Positions 1-9,112 of a stretch of 64,000 nt of DNA are shown one piece after another. The DNA lies in assembly GCF_900112305.1 (NCBI RefSeq), contig NZ_FOKT01000005.1, positions 248,001-312,000 on the forward strand. The letters are read 5' to 3'. The position numbers were made by a program, and so were the translations under genes. Every line of letters starts with the position of its first letter. Position 1 is the first letter of the stretch. The stretch comes from Microbulbifer thermotolerans. Its GTDB lineage: Bacteria > Pseudomonadota > Gammaproteobacteria > Pseudomonadales > Cellvibrionaceae. The notes beneath the pieces are model-generated. The model was not told the DNA's origin and made no database searches. It saw nothing but the letters and a program-made list of their open reading frames with translations.

Positions 1-1
1 G

Positions 2-715
<714 letters not shown>

Positions 716-829
716 CTTTGCCGGGAACCGGTGGAAGCGGCAGGAAATGACTTTGAGTTTCGCAGCCTATTTTATCGCATAAGCGCTTCCGGTTCCGCAG
801 CCAATGAACTCAAAACCGAGAGGAAAGCA

Positions 830-1231
830 ATGATTGTAAGAAGTCTGCAAGAAGCCAGAAAAACGGACCGCCGCGTGGTTTCCGAGGGATGGGAGAGTAC
901 GCGCCTGTTGTTGAAAAATGACAATATGGGATTCTCCTTTCATATCACTACGATTTATGAAGGGGCCGAGTTGCATCTACACTACCAGAATCATCTGGAA
1001 TCTGTTTACTGTGTTTCCGGTGAGGGAGAAGTGGAAAACTTGGATGACGGTGTCGTCTATCCGATCCAACCGGGAACAATCTATATCCTGGATAAAAACG
1101 ACAAACACATTCTGCGTGCTAAAACCGAAATGGAAATGGCGTGTGTGTTTAACCCACCGCTGCACGGCAAGGAAGTACACAATGCCGACGGTGCTTATGA
1201 GCTTGACGGGGAAGAGGTATCCGACAAATAA
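830..1231 (+). CDS. ectC: L-ectoine synthase EctC
   Basis: EctC is a cytoplasmic cupin enzyme that cyclises N-gamma-acetyl-diaminobutyrate to ectoine. The 133-residue protein starts [12 protein letters not shown], typical of the family, and has the cupin core with [19 protein letters not shown] and a second conserved block around [11 protein letters not shown]. The frame is open further upstream to about 731, but the ATG at 830 lies behind a purine-rich GAGGAAAG ribosome site and gives the normal family length. It follows ectB by 114 bases. A palindromic repeat lies between it and the downstream aspartate kinase gene, which may weaken their cotranscription. Confidence 0.96.
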   Translation: MIVRSLQEARKTDRRVVSEGWESTRLLLKNDNMGFSFHITTIYEGAELHLHYQNHLESVYCVSGEGEVENLDDGVVYPIQPGTIYILDKNDKHILRAKTEMEMACVFNPPLHGKEVHNADGAYELDGEEVSDK

Positions 1232-1278
1232 GAGGAGATTGTCGAGCGGGCTACGGAAAAGCCAGTACAAAGACCACA

Positions 1279-1491
1279 GGAGCCTCTGATTAATTCATTT
1301 CCTGGTGGCAGAGGTTCTTCGGGGGCGGATGTAAAGCTCAGGTGATAGGACGGATGTTTTGAAACCGTCGGATACAAGGCGGTATCCGGTGGAGCTACAG
1401 GGAAGTACTCGTGCGTTTTCGAAATATCCGCCCTATTACCTGAGCGCCCCGGAACCTACCATTGTGTTTACGCGAATTAATCAGAGGTTCC
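1279..1491 (-). repeat. Palindromic MITE-like element, copy 1 (reverse orientation)
   Basis: A roughly 213-base non-coding element fills the gap between ectC and the aspartate kinase gene. Its ends are imperfect inverted copies of GGAACCTCTGATTAATTC. Inside is a long inverted repeat whose arms read about ATAGGGCGGATATTTCGAAA and its near-complement, with a few mismatches and wobble pairs. The same element recurs at 2964, 10124, 39834, 42374, 52759 and 54188. This copy is reversed relative to most of them. No clear target duplication remains, so it is probably an older insertion. Confidence 0.9.
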
Positions 1492-1517
1492 CTTACTCTC
1501 TTACCTAAAGGAAAACC

Positions 1518-2963
1518 ATGAAAGCACACACGGTGGAAAAAATTGGCGGTACGTCCATGAGTGACTACGCTGCGGTTCGGAATAATATCATTCTTAAAAA
1601 CCGCGGTTCCGCTGCACAAGGGATTTATCAGCGCATCTTTGTGGTGTCCGCTTACGGCGGTATCACCGATTTACTGTTGGAGCACAAGAAATCGGGAAAG
1701 CCCGGCATCTTCGCGCTTTTTGCCGGCTCAGAGGAAGAGCGTAGCTGGGGCGAAGCTGTGGACGGCTTGCGCCAGCGCGTTGAGGAGATCAACGCGGATC
1801 TGTTTGAAGATCCGCAAATGCGGATGCGCGCCAACGCTTTTATGGGAGAGCGGATGAAGGACACCGAGCGTTGCCTCAGTGATCTGGAGCGTCTCTGTCA
1901 GCACGGGCACTTTGCACTGGAAGTGCATCTGGATACGGTCAGTGAAATGCTGGCCAGCCTCGGAGAGGCTCACAGTGCCTGGAATACAGTGCAGCTGCTA
2001 CGGCAGGAGGGCATCAATGCACGCTTCGTCGATTTGACCGGCTGGCACGATGGCGGGCAGCTTGATTTGGACGAGCGTATTGTCCGCGCTTTTGCCGATA
2101 TTGATTTAAGCCGGGAGCTGCCCATAGTAACTGGCTACGCGCACACGCGGGACGACTTGATGAAAACCTTTGCCCGCGGCTACAGCGAAATGACGTTTAG
2201 CCGTATTGCCGTGCTCACTGGTGCCCGGGAGGCCATTATTCACAAGGAATATCACCTGAGCAGCGCTGATCCGCGTCTGGTGGGTGAAGTGAAGGCTGTG
2301 CCCATTGGCCGCACCAACTACGATGTGGCGGATCAATTGGCCAATCTGGGGATGGAAGCGATACATCCCCGCGCGGCGAAGAGCCTGCGGCAGCGGGAGA
2401 TTCCGCTGCGGGTTATGAATACCTTTGAGCCGGAGCACTCCGGCACCCTGGTCACGGGCGATTACGTCAGTGAAACGCCCCGTGTGGAGATCATTGCCGG
2501 GCGCAAAAATATCTACGCGGTGGAATGCTTCGATCAGGACATGATGGGGCATACCACCAGTTACGATCGCGCGATCAACGATATTATCGCCCGCTTCAAA
2601 GGCAGCGTGGTCACCAAGGACATCAACGCCAACACTATCACCCACTTTCTGGCCAACAACCTGAAAACGGTTAAGCGCATTGGCAGGGTCATCAGCGAAA
2701 CTTTTCCGGATTGCGATATCCAGGTGCGTAAAGTGGCGGTGGTGTCCGCCATTGGCAGTGATATGAAGGTGCCCGGCATGTTATCCAGAGCGGTGTTCGC
2801 CCTGGCTCAGTCCGGTATCAGTATTCTCGCCGTTCACCAGTCCATGCGTCAGGTGGATATGCAGTTCGTGATCGATGAATGCGACTACGAACAGGCGGTG
2901 AAGTGTCTGCATCAGGCCTTGGTGGAAGTGCACGATCACGGCGAAGCGATATGCGCCGCCTAA
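1518..2963 (+). CDS. ask: Aspartate kinase of the ectoine cluster (Ask_Ect)
   Basis: This 481-residue aspartate kinase phosphorylates aspartate to supply aspartate semialdehyde for ectoine. The N-terminus has the kinase motif KIGGTSMSDYAAV. The C-terminal third has two ACT-type regulatory segments, including VRKVAVVSAIGSDMKVPGM. The divergent sequence and the position after ectC fit the specialised Ask_Ect group, whose members are known to resist the feedback that limits lysine/threonine-pathway kinases; that property is inferred from the family. A purine-rich AAAGGAAAA site precedes the ATG. The TAA stop overlaps the CTAA target of repeat copy 2, so the gene ends exactly where the repeat begins. 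Confidence 0.95.
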   Translation: MKAHTVEKIGGTSMSDYAAVRNNIILKNRGSAAQGIYQRIFVVSAYGGITDLLLEHKKSGKPGIFALFAGSEEERSWGEAVDGLRQRVEEINADLFEDPQMRMRANAFMGERMKDTERCLSDLERLCQHGHFALEVHLDTVSEMLASLGEAHSAWNTVQLLRQEGINARFVDLTGWHDGGQLDLDERIVRAFADIDLSRELPIVTGYAHTRDDLMKTFARGYSEMTFSRIAVLTGAREAIIHKEYHLSSADPRLVGEVKAVPIGRTNYDVADQLANLGMEAIHPRAAKSLRQREIPLRVMNTFEPEHSGTLVTGDYVSETPRVEIIAGRKNIYAVECFDQDMMGHTTSYDRAINDIIARFKGSVVTKDINANTITHFLANNLKTVKRIGRVISETFPDCDIQVRKVAVVSAIGSDMKVPGMLSRAVFALAQSGISILAVHQSMRQVDMQFVIDECDYEQAVKCLHQALVEVHDHGEAICAA

Positions 2964-3175
2964 GGAACCTCTGATTAATTCGCGTGAACACTATGGTAGG
3001 TTCCGGGGCGCTCAGGCAATAGGCTGGCTATTTCGAAAATGCACGAGTACTTCCCTGTAGCTCCGACGGATACCGCCTTGTATCCGACGGTTTCGAAATG
3101 GCCAGCCTATCACCTGAGCTTCTCATCTGGCTCCAAAGAGTTTTTACGTCAGGAAGTGAATTAATCAGAGGTTCC
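2964..3175 (+). repeat. Palindromic MITE-like element, copy 2
   Basis: This 212-base copy is flanked by CTAA on both sides (2960-2963 and 3176-3179). The left CTAA contains the TAA stop codon of ask. Terminal inverted repeats GGAACCTCTGATTAATTC are intact. The internal hairpin arms read ATAGGCTGGCTATTTCGAAA on the left and its complement on the right, with one G-T wobble. It is very similar to the copy at 42374, apart from the loop and the wobble position, which suggests recent spread. Confidence 0.93.
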
Positions 3176-3180
3176 CTAAG

Positions 3181-3302
3181 AAGCCTGACGTATTCGCACC
3201 AGCGCTGTAGTCGGTTGCGGACTCAGGCAGCGCTGCCCCATTGCCTGAGCTTTTTGTGCTGCCTTGTGATCTCTTTTGTCAGGCGGTGATTTAAGCCGCG
3301 GA
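3181..3302 (+). repeat. Decayed copy of the palindromic element next to copy 2
   Basis: The left part resembles the element's left end: ATTCGCACCAGCGCTGTAG followed by GGTTGCGG and CTCAGGCA. The right part, around GGTGATTTAAGCCGCGG, matches the right terminal repeat with many changes. The central hairpin is largely lost. It lies directly beside copy 2, so two insertions of different ages stand in tandem between ask and the downstream transporter gene. Confidence 0.5.
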
Positions 3303-3344
3303 TCATCAGCGCAATCCAACAACAAACAATAAAGGGTGCCGCCC

Positions 3345-4763
3345 GTGCTCATCAGCTTTTTGTTTTTTCTCGCCGTCTTTGCTGCCATTGGTATCAGTTC
3401 CTTTTTGAAAAGCCGCGGCACCAAAAAGGACTACTATCTTGCCAGCCAGGATGTGCCGCCGTTTCTGGTGGGCCTGTCGGCAGTGGCCACTAATAACAGC
3501 GGCTATATGTTTATCGGCGTGATCGGTTATACCTACGCCACGGGGCTCGCTTCTGTGTGGCTGATGGTTGGTTGGATACTGGGAGATTTTCTCGGTTCCC
3601 TGTGGGTACACAAATCCCTGTGCCGGGCGACGCGAGCCACGGGAGAGTCCAGTTACGCGGGCGTACTCAGTCATTGGGGCGGCGCACAGTTCAAGATTTG
3701 GCAGCGCCTGGCCGGACTGCTGTCACTGCTGTTTCTGCTCGCCTATGCCAGCGCGCAACTGGTGGCGGGTGGAAAAGCACTATATGTTCTGCTGGATCTT
3801 CCGATTTGGAGTGGCGCCGTTGTCGGGGGTGTCATTGTTGCCGCCTATTGCCTCGCTGGCGGTATCCGCGCTTCGATTTGGACCGATGCGGCCCAATCAG
3901 TGGTGATGATTGTCGCTATGGGCACACTGTTGGTGGTTGCCGCAAACTCTATTGGTGGTGTGGATGCCGCTATTCGTGCCATGGGGCAGGTAGACGGGTT
4001 TCTCAATTGGTATCCGAGGGATTTGCTCCTTCCCGGAGTTGCCGGCGGTGTGATCTTTGCTTTCAGTTGGCTGTTCGCGGGCCTGTCGGTGATCGGTCAG
4101 CCGCATGTCATGGTGCGATTTATGGCACTGGACTCCCCTGACCGCATGATGCAGGCGCGCCTCTGGTATTACCTATGGTTTACCGCCTTTTACGCCATGG
4201 CCACGGGGGTCGGTATGTTGGCGCGCATAATGCTCAGCGATCCTGGTAGTTTCGACGCCGAGTTGGCGTTGCCGATGATGGCGGTGGAGCTGCTGCCGCC
4301 GGTGGCGGTGGGATTGATCCTGGCTGGCGTTTTCGCCGCCACAATGTCCACCGCTGATTCCCTTGTGCTGAGTTGTTCCGCGGCCTTGACCCATGATTTG
4401 CTGCCGCAGCGTATCGAAAAAACCTGGATGTTGAAGCTCGCCACTATGCTGATTGCCGCCGCCGCGGTAATTTGGGCACTGTTGAACAAGCAGAGTGTGT
4501 TCAGCCTGGTGGTATTGTCCTGGTCATCTCTGGCGTCGGCATTTGCGCCGCTCTTGATGGTGTTGGCGCTGGGGGCACGGCCTGGGGAGCGCTTGTGTAT
4601 TGCAATGAGTATCGCGGGGCTGGCGACAGCGCTGTTATGGCGCTGGCTGGGCTGGCAGGAATATGTCTATGAGGGGATGCCGGGGATTCTCGCCGGGTTG
4701 TTGGTTTTCGGTGTGGCCAGGTGGCTGGTACGGGAGCCCGCGCTGAGGGGCGCAAATGCTTGA
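3345..4763 (+). CDS. Sodium:solute symporter (SSS family)
   Basis: This integral membrane protein of about 472 residues has roughly 13 predicted membrane segments and the layout of PutP/SSS symporters. An early segment carries SAVATNNSGYMFIGVIGYTY, where the family binds sodium and substrate, and later ones include AAYCLAGGIRASIWTDAAQ and a conserved TMSTADSLVLS. It would take up an organic solute with sodium; proline or another compatible solute is plausible beside an ectoine operon, but the substrate cannot be read from sequence. I chose the GTG at 3345 because AAAGGG ends 8 bases upstream; a GTG at 3336 is the alternative. A bidirectional terminator follows. Confidence 0.87.
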   Translation: MLISFLFFLAVFAAIGISSFLKSRGTKKDYYLASQDVPPFLVGLSAVATNNSGYMFIGVIGYTYATGLASVWLMVGWILGDFLGSLWVHKSLCRATRATGESSYAGVLSHWGGAQFKIWQRLAGLLSLLFLLAYASAQLVAGGKALYVLLDLPIWSGAVVGGVIVAAYCLAGGIRASIWTDAAQSVVMIVAMGTLLVVAANSIGGVDAAIRAMGQVDGFLNWYPRDLLLPGVAGGVIFAFSWLFAGLSVIGQPHVMVRFMALDSPDRMMQARLWYYLWFTAFYAMATGVGMLARIMLSDPGSFDAELALPMMAVELLPPVAVGLILAGVFAATMSTADSLVLSCSAALTHDLLPQRIEKTWMLKLATMLIAAAAVIWALLNKQSVFSLVVLSWSSLASAFAPLLMVLALGARPGERLCIAMSIAGLATALLWRWLGWQEYVYEGMPGILAGLLVFGVARWLVREPALRGANA

Positions 4764-4782
4764 TGCCTCTGCGAGAACAAAT

Positions 4783-4811
4783 AAAAAGCCCGGTGTTTCA
4801 CCGGGCTTTTT
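4783..4811. terminator. Bidirectional rho-independent terminator
   Basis: A perfect 13-base stem (AAAAAGCCCGGTG with its complement) has a 3-base loop and ends in a T run on the plus strand and a matching A run for the minus strand. It lies between the convergent transporter gene and the yceI operon and can serve both. Confidence 0.9.
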
Positions 4812-4863
4812 ATTTGAGAAAGGTCCAGTCGGACGCAGTGAATAGCCGAACGCTAAACCTTCC

Positions 4864-5430
4864 TTACATGCGTACGCCTTCCACATCCAGGATCATTTCC
4901 ACTGTCTGGGAAGCCGGGCCCAGGTTGTAGTCGATACCGAAGTCTTTCAGCGCAAACTCGGTGGTGCCGCTGAAGCCCTGACGGTAGCCGCCCCAGGGAT
5001 CTTTGCCGCCGCCGATGTGCGTAACGTCAATGGTAATGGGTTTGGTGACGCCGCGCAGGGTCAGCTCGCCGGTCAGTTTCGCTTTGCCGTTCCCCAGGGG
5101 CTCAAAGGCGGTGCTTTTAAAGGTGGCTGTGGGGTACTTGGCGACATCGAGGAAATCGGCGCCGCGCAAGTGCTTGTCCCGCTCGGCGTGGTTACTGTTC
5201 AGGCTGGCCACATCGATTTTGACTTCCACGGATGATTTTTCCGGTGCGTTTTCATCGTAGGAAAAGGAACCGCTGAAGTCGTCGAAACGTCCGTAGAGCC
5301 AGCTGTAGCCCAGGTGCTTGATGCGGAACTGGATAAAGGCGTGAGCGCCTTTGGTATCAATTTGGTACTGAGCGGCCTGGGCGGTCGCGCCCAGCAAGGC
5401 CGCAAATAGGAATACGGCGAACTTTTTCAT
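4864..5430 (-). CDS. YceI-family periplasmic lipid-binding protein
   Basis: This 188-residue protein has a clear Sec signal peptide (MKKFAVFLFAALLGATAQA, cleavage before AQYQID) followed by one YceI lipocalin-like beta-barrel. Conserved stretches include FRIKHLGYSWLYGRF near the start and LTGELTLRGVTKPI in the middle. YceI proteins bind isoprenoid-type lipids such as polyprenyl chains or quinones in the periplasm. Its ATG overlaps the TGA of the upstream cytochrome b561 gene (ATGA), so the two are translationally coupled. YceI/cytochrome b561 pairs are common, and a shared role in membrane redox or quinone handling is inferred. Confidence 0.93.
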   Translation of the reverse strand: MKKFAVFLFAALLGATAQAAQYQIDTKGAHAFIQFRIKHLGYSWLYGRFDDFSGSFSYDENAPEKSSVEVKIDVASLNSNHAERDKHLRGADFLDVAKYPTATFKSTAFEPLGNGKAKLTGELTLRGVTKPITIDVTHIGGGKDPWGGYRQGFSGTTEFALKDFGIDYNLGPASQTVEMILDVEGVRM

Positions 5431-6044
5431 TGGAGATCTCCTTCAGTGTTATTTGTGAGTGAAACTTGTGTTTGTGGCAACGGTTTGCCCGGTTGGGGTG
5501 CAAGTCCCAGCATTCGGCGCAGTGTTCCGTCGCGGTCAATAAAATGGTGCTTGAGCGCGGCCAGTGCGTGCAGGGAGACCAGCGCCATCAACGTCCAGGC
5601 CAAAATCTTGTGGATTTGCCCGGCGATATCCTCTTGGTTGGGGATGCCCTGGATGGTGGCGGGGACTGAGAACCAGGCGAAAACCTCGATGGCGCGGCCG
5701 TCGGCGGTGGAGATCAGATAGCCGGACAGCACGATGGCGAACAAAAGCAGGTAGAGTGCGCCGTGGATCAGGCGCGCCGCGAGCGTTTGCCACGGCGCTG
5801 TATTTGCCAGTGGCGCTGGGGTCGGATTAAACAGCTTCCAAAACAGGCGAAACAGTAGCGCGCATGCAAGCAGTATACCGATACTTTTATGTAACTCCGG
5901 GCCTTGCCGGTACCAGGGATCATAATAGGACAGCTGGCGCATCCACCAGCCGAGGGCGAAGAGGCCGATTGCGGCTGGAGCCATCAGCCAGTGCAGGGTG
6001 ATGCTTACCCAGCCGTATTGTGTATCACTGTTTCTGGCCGCCAC
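5427..6044 (-). CDS. Cytochrome b561 family protein
   Basis: A 205-residue four-helix membrane protein of the bacterial cytochrome b561/YodB family. Heme-ligand histidines are visible in ITLHWLMAP, ELHKSIG, QIHKILAW and SLHALAALKHHF, spread over the helices as expected for two b hemes. Such proteins move electrons between membrane quinol and periplasmic acceptors. It is the first gene of a two-gene operon with yceI and overlaps it by four bases. The C-terminal tail (about 30 residues) is hydrophilic. The electron partner is unknown. Confidence 0.92.
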   Translation of the reverse strand: MAARNSDTQYGWVSITLHWLMAPAAIGLFALGWWMRQLSYYDPWYRQGPELHKSIGILLACALLFRLFWKLFNPTPAPLANTAPWQTLAARLIHGALYLLLFAIVLSGYLISTADGRAIEVFAWFSVPATIQGIPNQEDIAGQIHKILAWTLMALVSLHALAALKHHFIDRDGTLRRMLGLAPQPGKPLPQTQVSLTNNTEGDLQ

Positions 6045-6218
6045 CGGTAGATCTCCGCTAATCTGAGCGTCCCGCCCCCATTGGGCGGGCGCAATACAGA
6101 CTGCTCATTATAAAAATTCCGTCACCAGGGAACAGTGAAATAAACCGGATAAACCGATCGAAAAATTTGCGGGGCTGGTCAATTTGCAGGCAGAGCGCTT
6201 TGAGGTCGCCGCCTCCCG

Positions 6219-6875
6219 TCAATGCGATGTGGCACGCGCACCTTCGCGCTCGGCGGCGGCCAGGATCCGCTCCAGGGCGGATTTATCCAGGGCACTAGAG
6301 TGCCTGGCCAGCTGCTCCGCCAGCCAGGCGGGGCCGTGGCGGCTGCCGTGCAGTGCCAGTTTTTCCAACTGCCAGATGACGGAAAGCAGAAGTTGTGGTT
6401 GAAGCTCTCCTTCCTGTCCCTGTGCTGAAAAAAGGCGCGGCTCGAGGTGTTCCAGGTCGCTGCGTTTCACCCTCAGTTCCGACAGGCTCGGATACCAGCG
6501 GCCGCTGAAGGGCTCCGGCCTCTGGCTGTTGTCGAAGGTGATGCGCAGGCGGTGGCCCTCGTCATCTTCCAGCAGAGGGGTGTCGCCCTCATAAGCGGGT
6601 AAGGCGGGGCGGTGGCGCAATATGTCGACGATCGCCTTCCAGTCGCTACGATTTTCCGCGCACAGGCGCAGCGGCGTGGTCAGTTCACAGGTTTGGTGTT
6701 TATCCAGGTAAGTGAGCATTTGGCGGGCGCGATACCAATATAGATCCAGTTGGCGCTCTTCCGCCAGGTCTGCCAAATCGGCGCTGGTGACAGATTCTTC
6801 GGCGATGGCGCTCAAGTGGTTGACCGCTTGCTGTACATTCAGCCATTGCCTGCGGTGGAAGGGTTTACTAGTCAT
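6219..6875 (-). CDS. Hypothetical protein with N-terminal HTH-like segment
   Basis: I do not recognise this 218-residue soluble protein with certainty. The N-terminus (QWLNVQQAVNHLSAIAEESVTSADLADLAEER) resembles the small helical domain found at the start of several uncharacterised proteobacterial proteins, where a W-L-x-V/L-x-x-A-x-x-x-L pattern precedes a short helix-turn-helix. The rest is charged and rich in leucine, with no signal peptide or membrane segment. The ATG follows a strong GGAGGGCG site, supporting real translation. It stands alone, between the cytochrome b561 operon and corA, all on the minus strand but with wide gaps. Confidence 0.7.
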   Translation of the reverse strand: MTSKPFHRRQWLNVQQAVNHLSAIAEESVTSADLADLAEERQLDLYWYRARQMLTYLDKHQTCELTTPLRLCAENRSDWKAIVDILRHRPALPAYEGDTPLLEDDEGHRLRITFDNSQRPEPFSGRWYPSLSELRVKRSDLEHLEPRLFSAQGQEGELQPQLLLSVIWQLEKLALHGSRHGPAWLAEQLARHSSALDKSALERILAAAEREGARATSH

Positions 6876-7283
6876 TCGTCGCCCTCCGATACGGTGCAGT
6901 CATTCATGGTCATTGCGCGAAACATCGGAAAACCTTCGACTCAATATGCGTGGCGCTGTATTCGCTCCAAAGGCACTCAGAATATGGAGTGGCCATTGCG
7001 ACATTACGCAAAAATCCAGCCGGGCAAGAGTCTGGTTGTATCGCAACGCCCGAGTCATCACCTGAGCATCGCCTGCGGTGGCAAAGGGCTGTCCGTGGAG
7101 CGGATTGAGCACAGGCGCCTCAGCTGTGTTCAGGGAATTATCAATTCGTGCTCAGGGCGTGGGAGAGTTCGGCCGGGTACCGGGATAGTCCTTCTGTTCC
7201 CGGCAGCGGTGGCCGCGGTGTCGCCCGTAAAAGAGTAGCAGCTCCGATTGCACAGGCGGGAGTAACTGGCGGATGAACGCGCC
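6876..7283. other. Intergenic stretch without a recognisable gene
   Basis: About 400 bases between the unknown gene and the end of corA. Short open frames exist on both strands but have no good ribosome site and no recognisable product. I see no palindromic repeat copy, terminator or RNA gene here. It probably holds the promoter of the 6219-6875 gene. Confidence 0.4.
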
Positions 7284-8237
7284 CTATAACCAGCCTTTTT
7301 TCTTGAAGTAGAGGTAGGGCGCCAAACCGGAAAGCACGATCAAGCCCAGAGAGAATGGATAGCCGAGCAGCCACTTCAGTTCGGGAATAAATTCAAAGTT
7401 CATCCCGTAGATACTGGCCACTGTGGTCGGCGGCAAAAAGACCACGGCGGCAATGGAAAACATCTTGATGACATTGGTCTGGCGGATATTGATAAACCCC
7501 TGGGTCGAGTCCATCAGGAAGTTGATTTTGTTGAACAGGAAACCAGTATGAGCGGTGAGGGTGTCAATATCCCGGATAATATCCAGCAGGCTTTCCCGCT
7601 GTTCTCCATCGATATGGATGTGGCGCTGCAAAAAGGCGATCGAGCGGCGCGTATCCATCAGGCACAAAAGCACTTTACCATTGCAGTCCTCCAGGCTGGC
7701 CAGTAAGGCGATAGCATCCTCCAGATCTGAGTCTTCATCCTCCAGTACCCGGAAGCTGGCTTCACTCAGCTTTACGTGTATATCCTCTAGTGTGTCCGCC
7801 AAGTCCTCGACTTTTTGTTCGAAAATCTGTACTACCAGATCATGGGCGCTGCGCGCTTCCACCTGGCCGCGGCGAGCGCGCATGCGCAACAGCCGAAAGT
7901 CGGCCAACTCGTGCTCCCGCATTGTGATAAGCCGCCGGGGTTGCAGAATAAAAGCCACCGTGGCCGTGTAATGGCGGCCTTCACTCTGAGTCAGAAAAAG
8001 CGAGTGAATATGGACACCGGCATCGTCGACGAAATAGCGCGCCGAGGCTTCGATTTCATCTACTTCCTCCGATTCCGGCAGCTCGGTGCGCAGCAAATGT
8101 TCAAGCAGGTTCCGTTCTTCTTCCAGTGGCTCCTGAAGATCGACCCAAACCACTTCCGCCAGATCGGGTTCGGTCACCTGGGATGAGAAGGGCCGTTCGA
8201 CGATTTTGCCCCGCTTGATATCGAAAAGTCTCAGCAT
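7284..8237 (-). CDS. CorA-family magnesium/cobalt transporter
   Basis: A 317-residue CorA-type divalent metal channel. The long N-terminal part is cytoplasmic and alpha/beta then helical. The C-terminus has two membrane helices: the first ends with the signature YGMNF, followed by the periplasmic loop EFIPELKWLLGYP, which matches the family loop pattern, and the protein ends in the positively charged KKKGWL tail that stays inside. The family forms pentamers that carry magnesium and also cobalt or nickel. The related ZntB branch (zinc efflux) shares the GMN motif, so substrate is less certain than the fold. It appears monocistronic. Confidence 0.92.
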   Translation of the reverse strand: MLRLFDIKRGKIVERPFSSQVTEPDLAEVVWVDLQEPLEEERNLLEHLLRTELPESEEVDEIEASARYFVDDAGVHIHSLFLTQSEGRHYTATVAFILQPRRLITMREHELADFRLLRMRARRGQVEARSAHDLVVQIFEQKVEDLADTLEDIHVKLSEASFRVLEDEDSDLEDAIALLASLEDCNGKVLLCLMDTRRSIAFLQRHIHIDGEQRESLLDIIRDIDTLTAHTGFLFNKINFLMDSTQGFINIRQTNVIKMFSIAAVVFLPPTTVASIYGMNFEFIPELKWLLGYPFSLGLIVLSGLAPYLYFKKKGWL

Positions 8238-8317
8238 CGTCCATTACGTCTGGTTATATCGGGATGGCAAGTTTGTAACCGCGAGGCACAAATCAATGTC
8301 CGGCTGACTATTGCAGT

Positions 8318-8755
8318 TTATAACCAGCGCGGAAGCTGTGCCCGGATTTCTCCCGGCGCCTGGTTGACCAGATTTTTGCCCGTCTCTCCGGCAATGGCCG
8401 CGCGTGTGGGTGGTTTCAGCGCCTCGCGCAGGTTGCCCACCATCTGCGGTTCGGCCACGATGTAGAGTTTCTCGTAAAGTCCTTGAGTGCGGCCGCGCTC
8501 CAGAGTTTGGGCGAGCTCACGGGCAAATTTTCTGCCGCTGAGACGGTGTAGTTGTTCCGTATTGCCCATGGCGTGACGGCCCTGGCCGCCGCTGTCAAAA
8601 GTACGTCCTGGGGCGTCACTGATCAGATCCCGGCCGCTCATGCGGGACTGGGGGTAAATCATTGACTCCAATTCGTGCAGTTCACCAGAACGCTTTTCCG
8701 CTTCGAACAGCCGCGCTTCAGACTGATTGGCCACAAGGACCCATGCGTGTGCCAT
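8318..8755 (-). CDS. Host attachment family protein (eRF1-like fold)
   Basis: A 145-residue protein of the family named for the Agrobacterium 'protein required for attachment to host cells'; the fold is related to domain 2 of release factor eRF1. The start MAHAWVLVANQSEARLFEAE is typical, as is the later block around YEKLYIVAEPQMVGNLREAL. The frame is open further upstream, but ATG 8755 has a GAGG site about 8 bases away and gives the usual family length. The biochemical role is unknown; in free-living marine bacteria attachment to a plant host is unlikely and the name should not be taken literally. Confidence 0.85.
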   Translation of the reverse strand: MAHAWVLVANQSEARLFEAEKRSGELHELESMIYPQSRMSGRDLISDAPGRTFDSGGQGRHAMGNTEQLHRLSGRKFARELAQTLERGRTQGLYEKLYIVAEPQMVGNLREALKPPTRAAIAGETGKNLVNQAPGEIRAQLPRWL

Positions 8756-9030
8756 AAACGATACCTCACCAATTGTCATTTCTATGCTAGGGAATTCCGG
8801 GCGAATTCTGTAATGCTGTCGGTGAGAAGTATCCAGATTGTGGTAAAAGCGCAGCAGTGGTCGGCAGAGCGCCAAAAGCCCGCTACGGTATCCGCGCGAA
8901 TTACCAAAGAAGTTCCCCCTACTCAGAGATGTTTTGCGTTTTTCTATAGCAAATCACGTTCAGAAATTTTTTCTATATAAAAAAATCTTTTAAAAAGAAC
9001 TACCCCTGGTGCCGAAAAAAAATCCGCCTG

Positions 9031-9108
9031 TCGTCCTAGACTTAGTTGGACGATGTTCGGCGCGCCACTGCGAAGTGGCTCTTTTAATCCATACCTGATG
9101 GGAGGTTA
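9031..9108 (+). promoter_or_regulatory. Possible RNA thermometer in the hsp20 leader
   Basis: Three consecutive hairpins can form before the hsp20 start: TCGTCC (9031-9036) with GGACGA (9048-9053), GCCACT with AGTGGC (9064-9079), and an imperfect one in which TAA(T)CC at 9085-9090 pairs with GGTTA at 9104-9108 and CC with GG inside. The last covers the GGAGG ribosome site, with mismatches and a bulge. This layout resembles ROSE-type thermosensors of small heat-shock genes, but it was judged by eye only. Confidence 0.4.
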
Positions 9109-9112
9109 TTCC

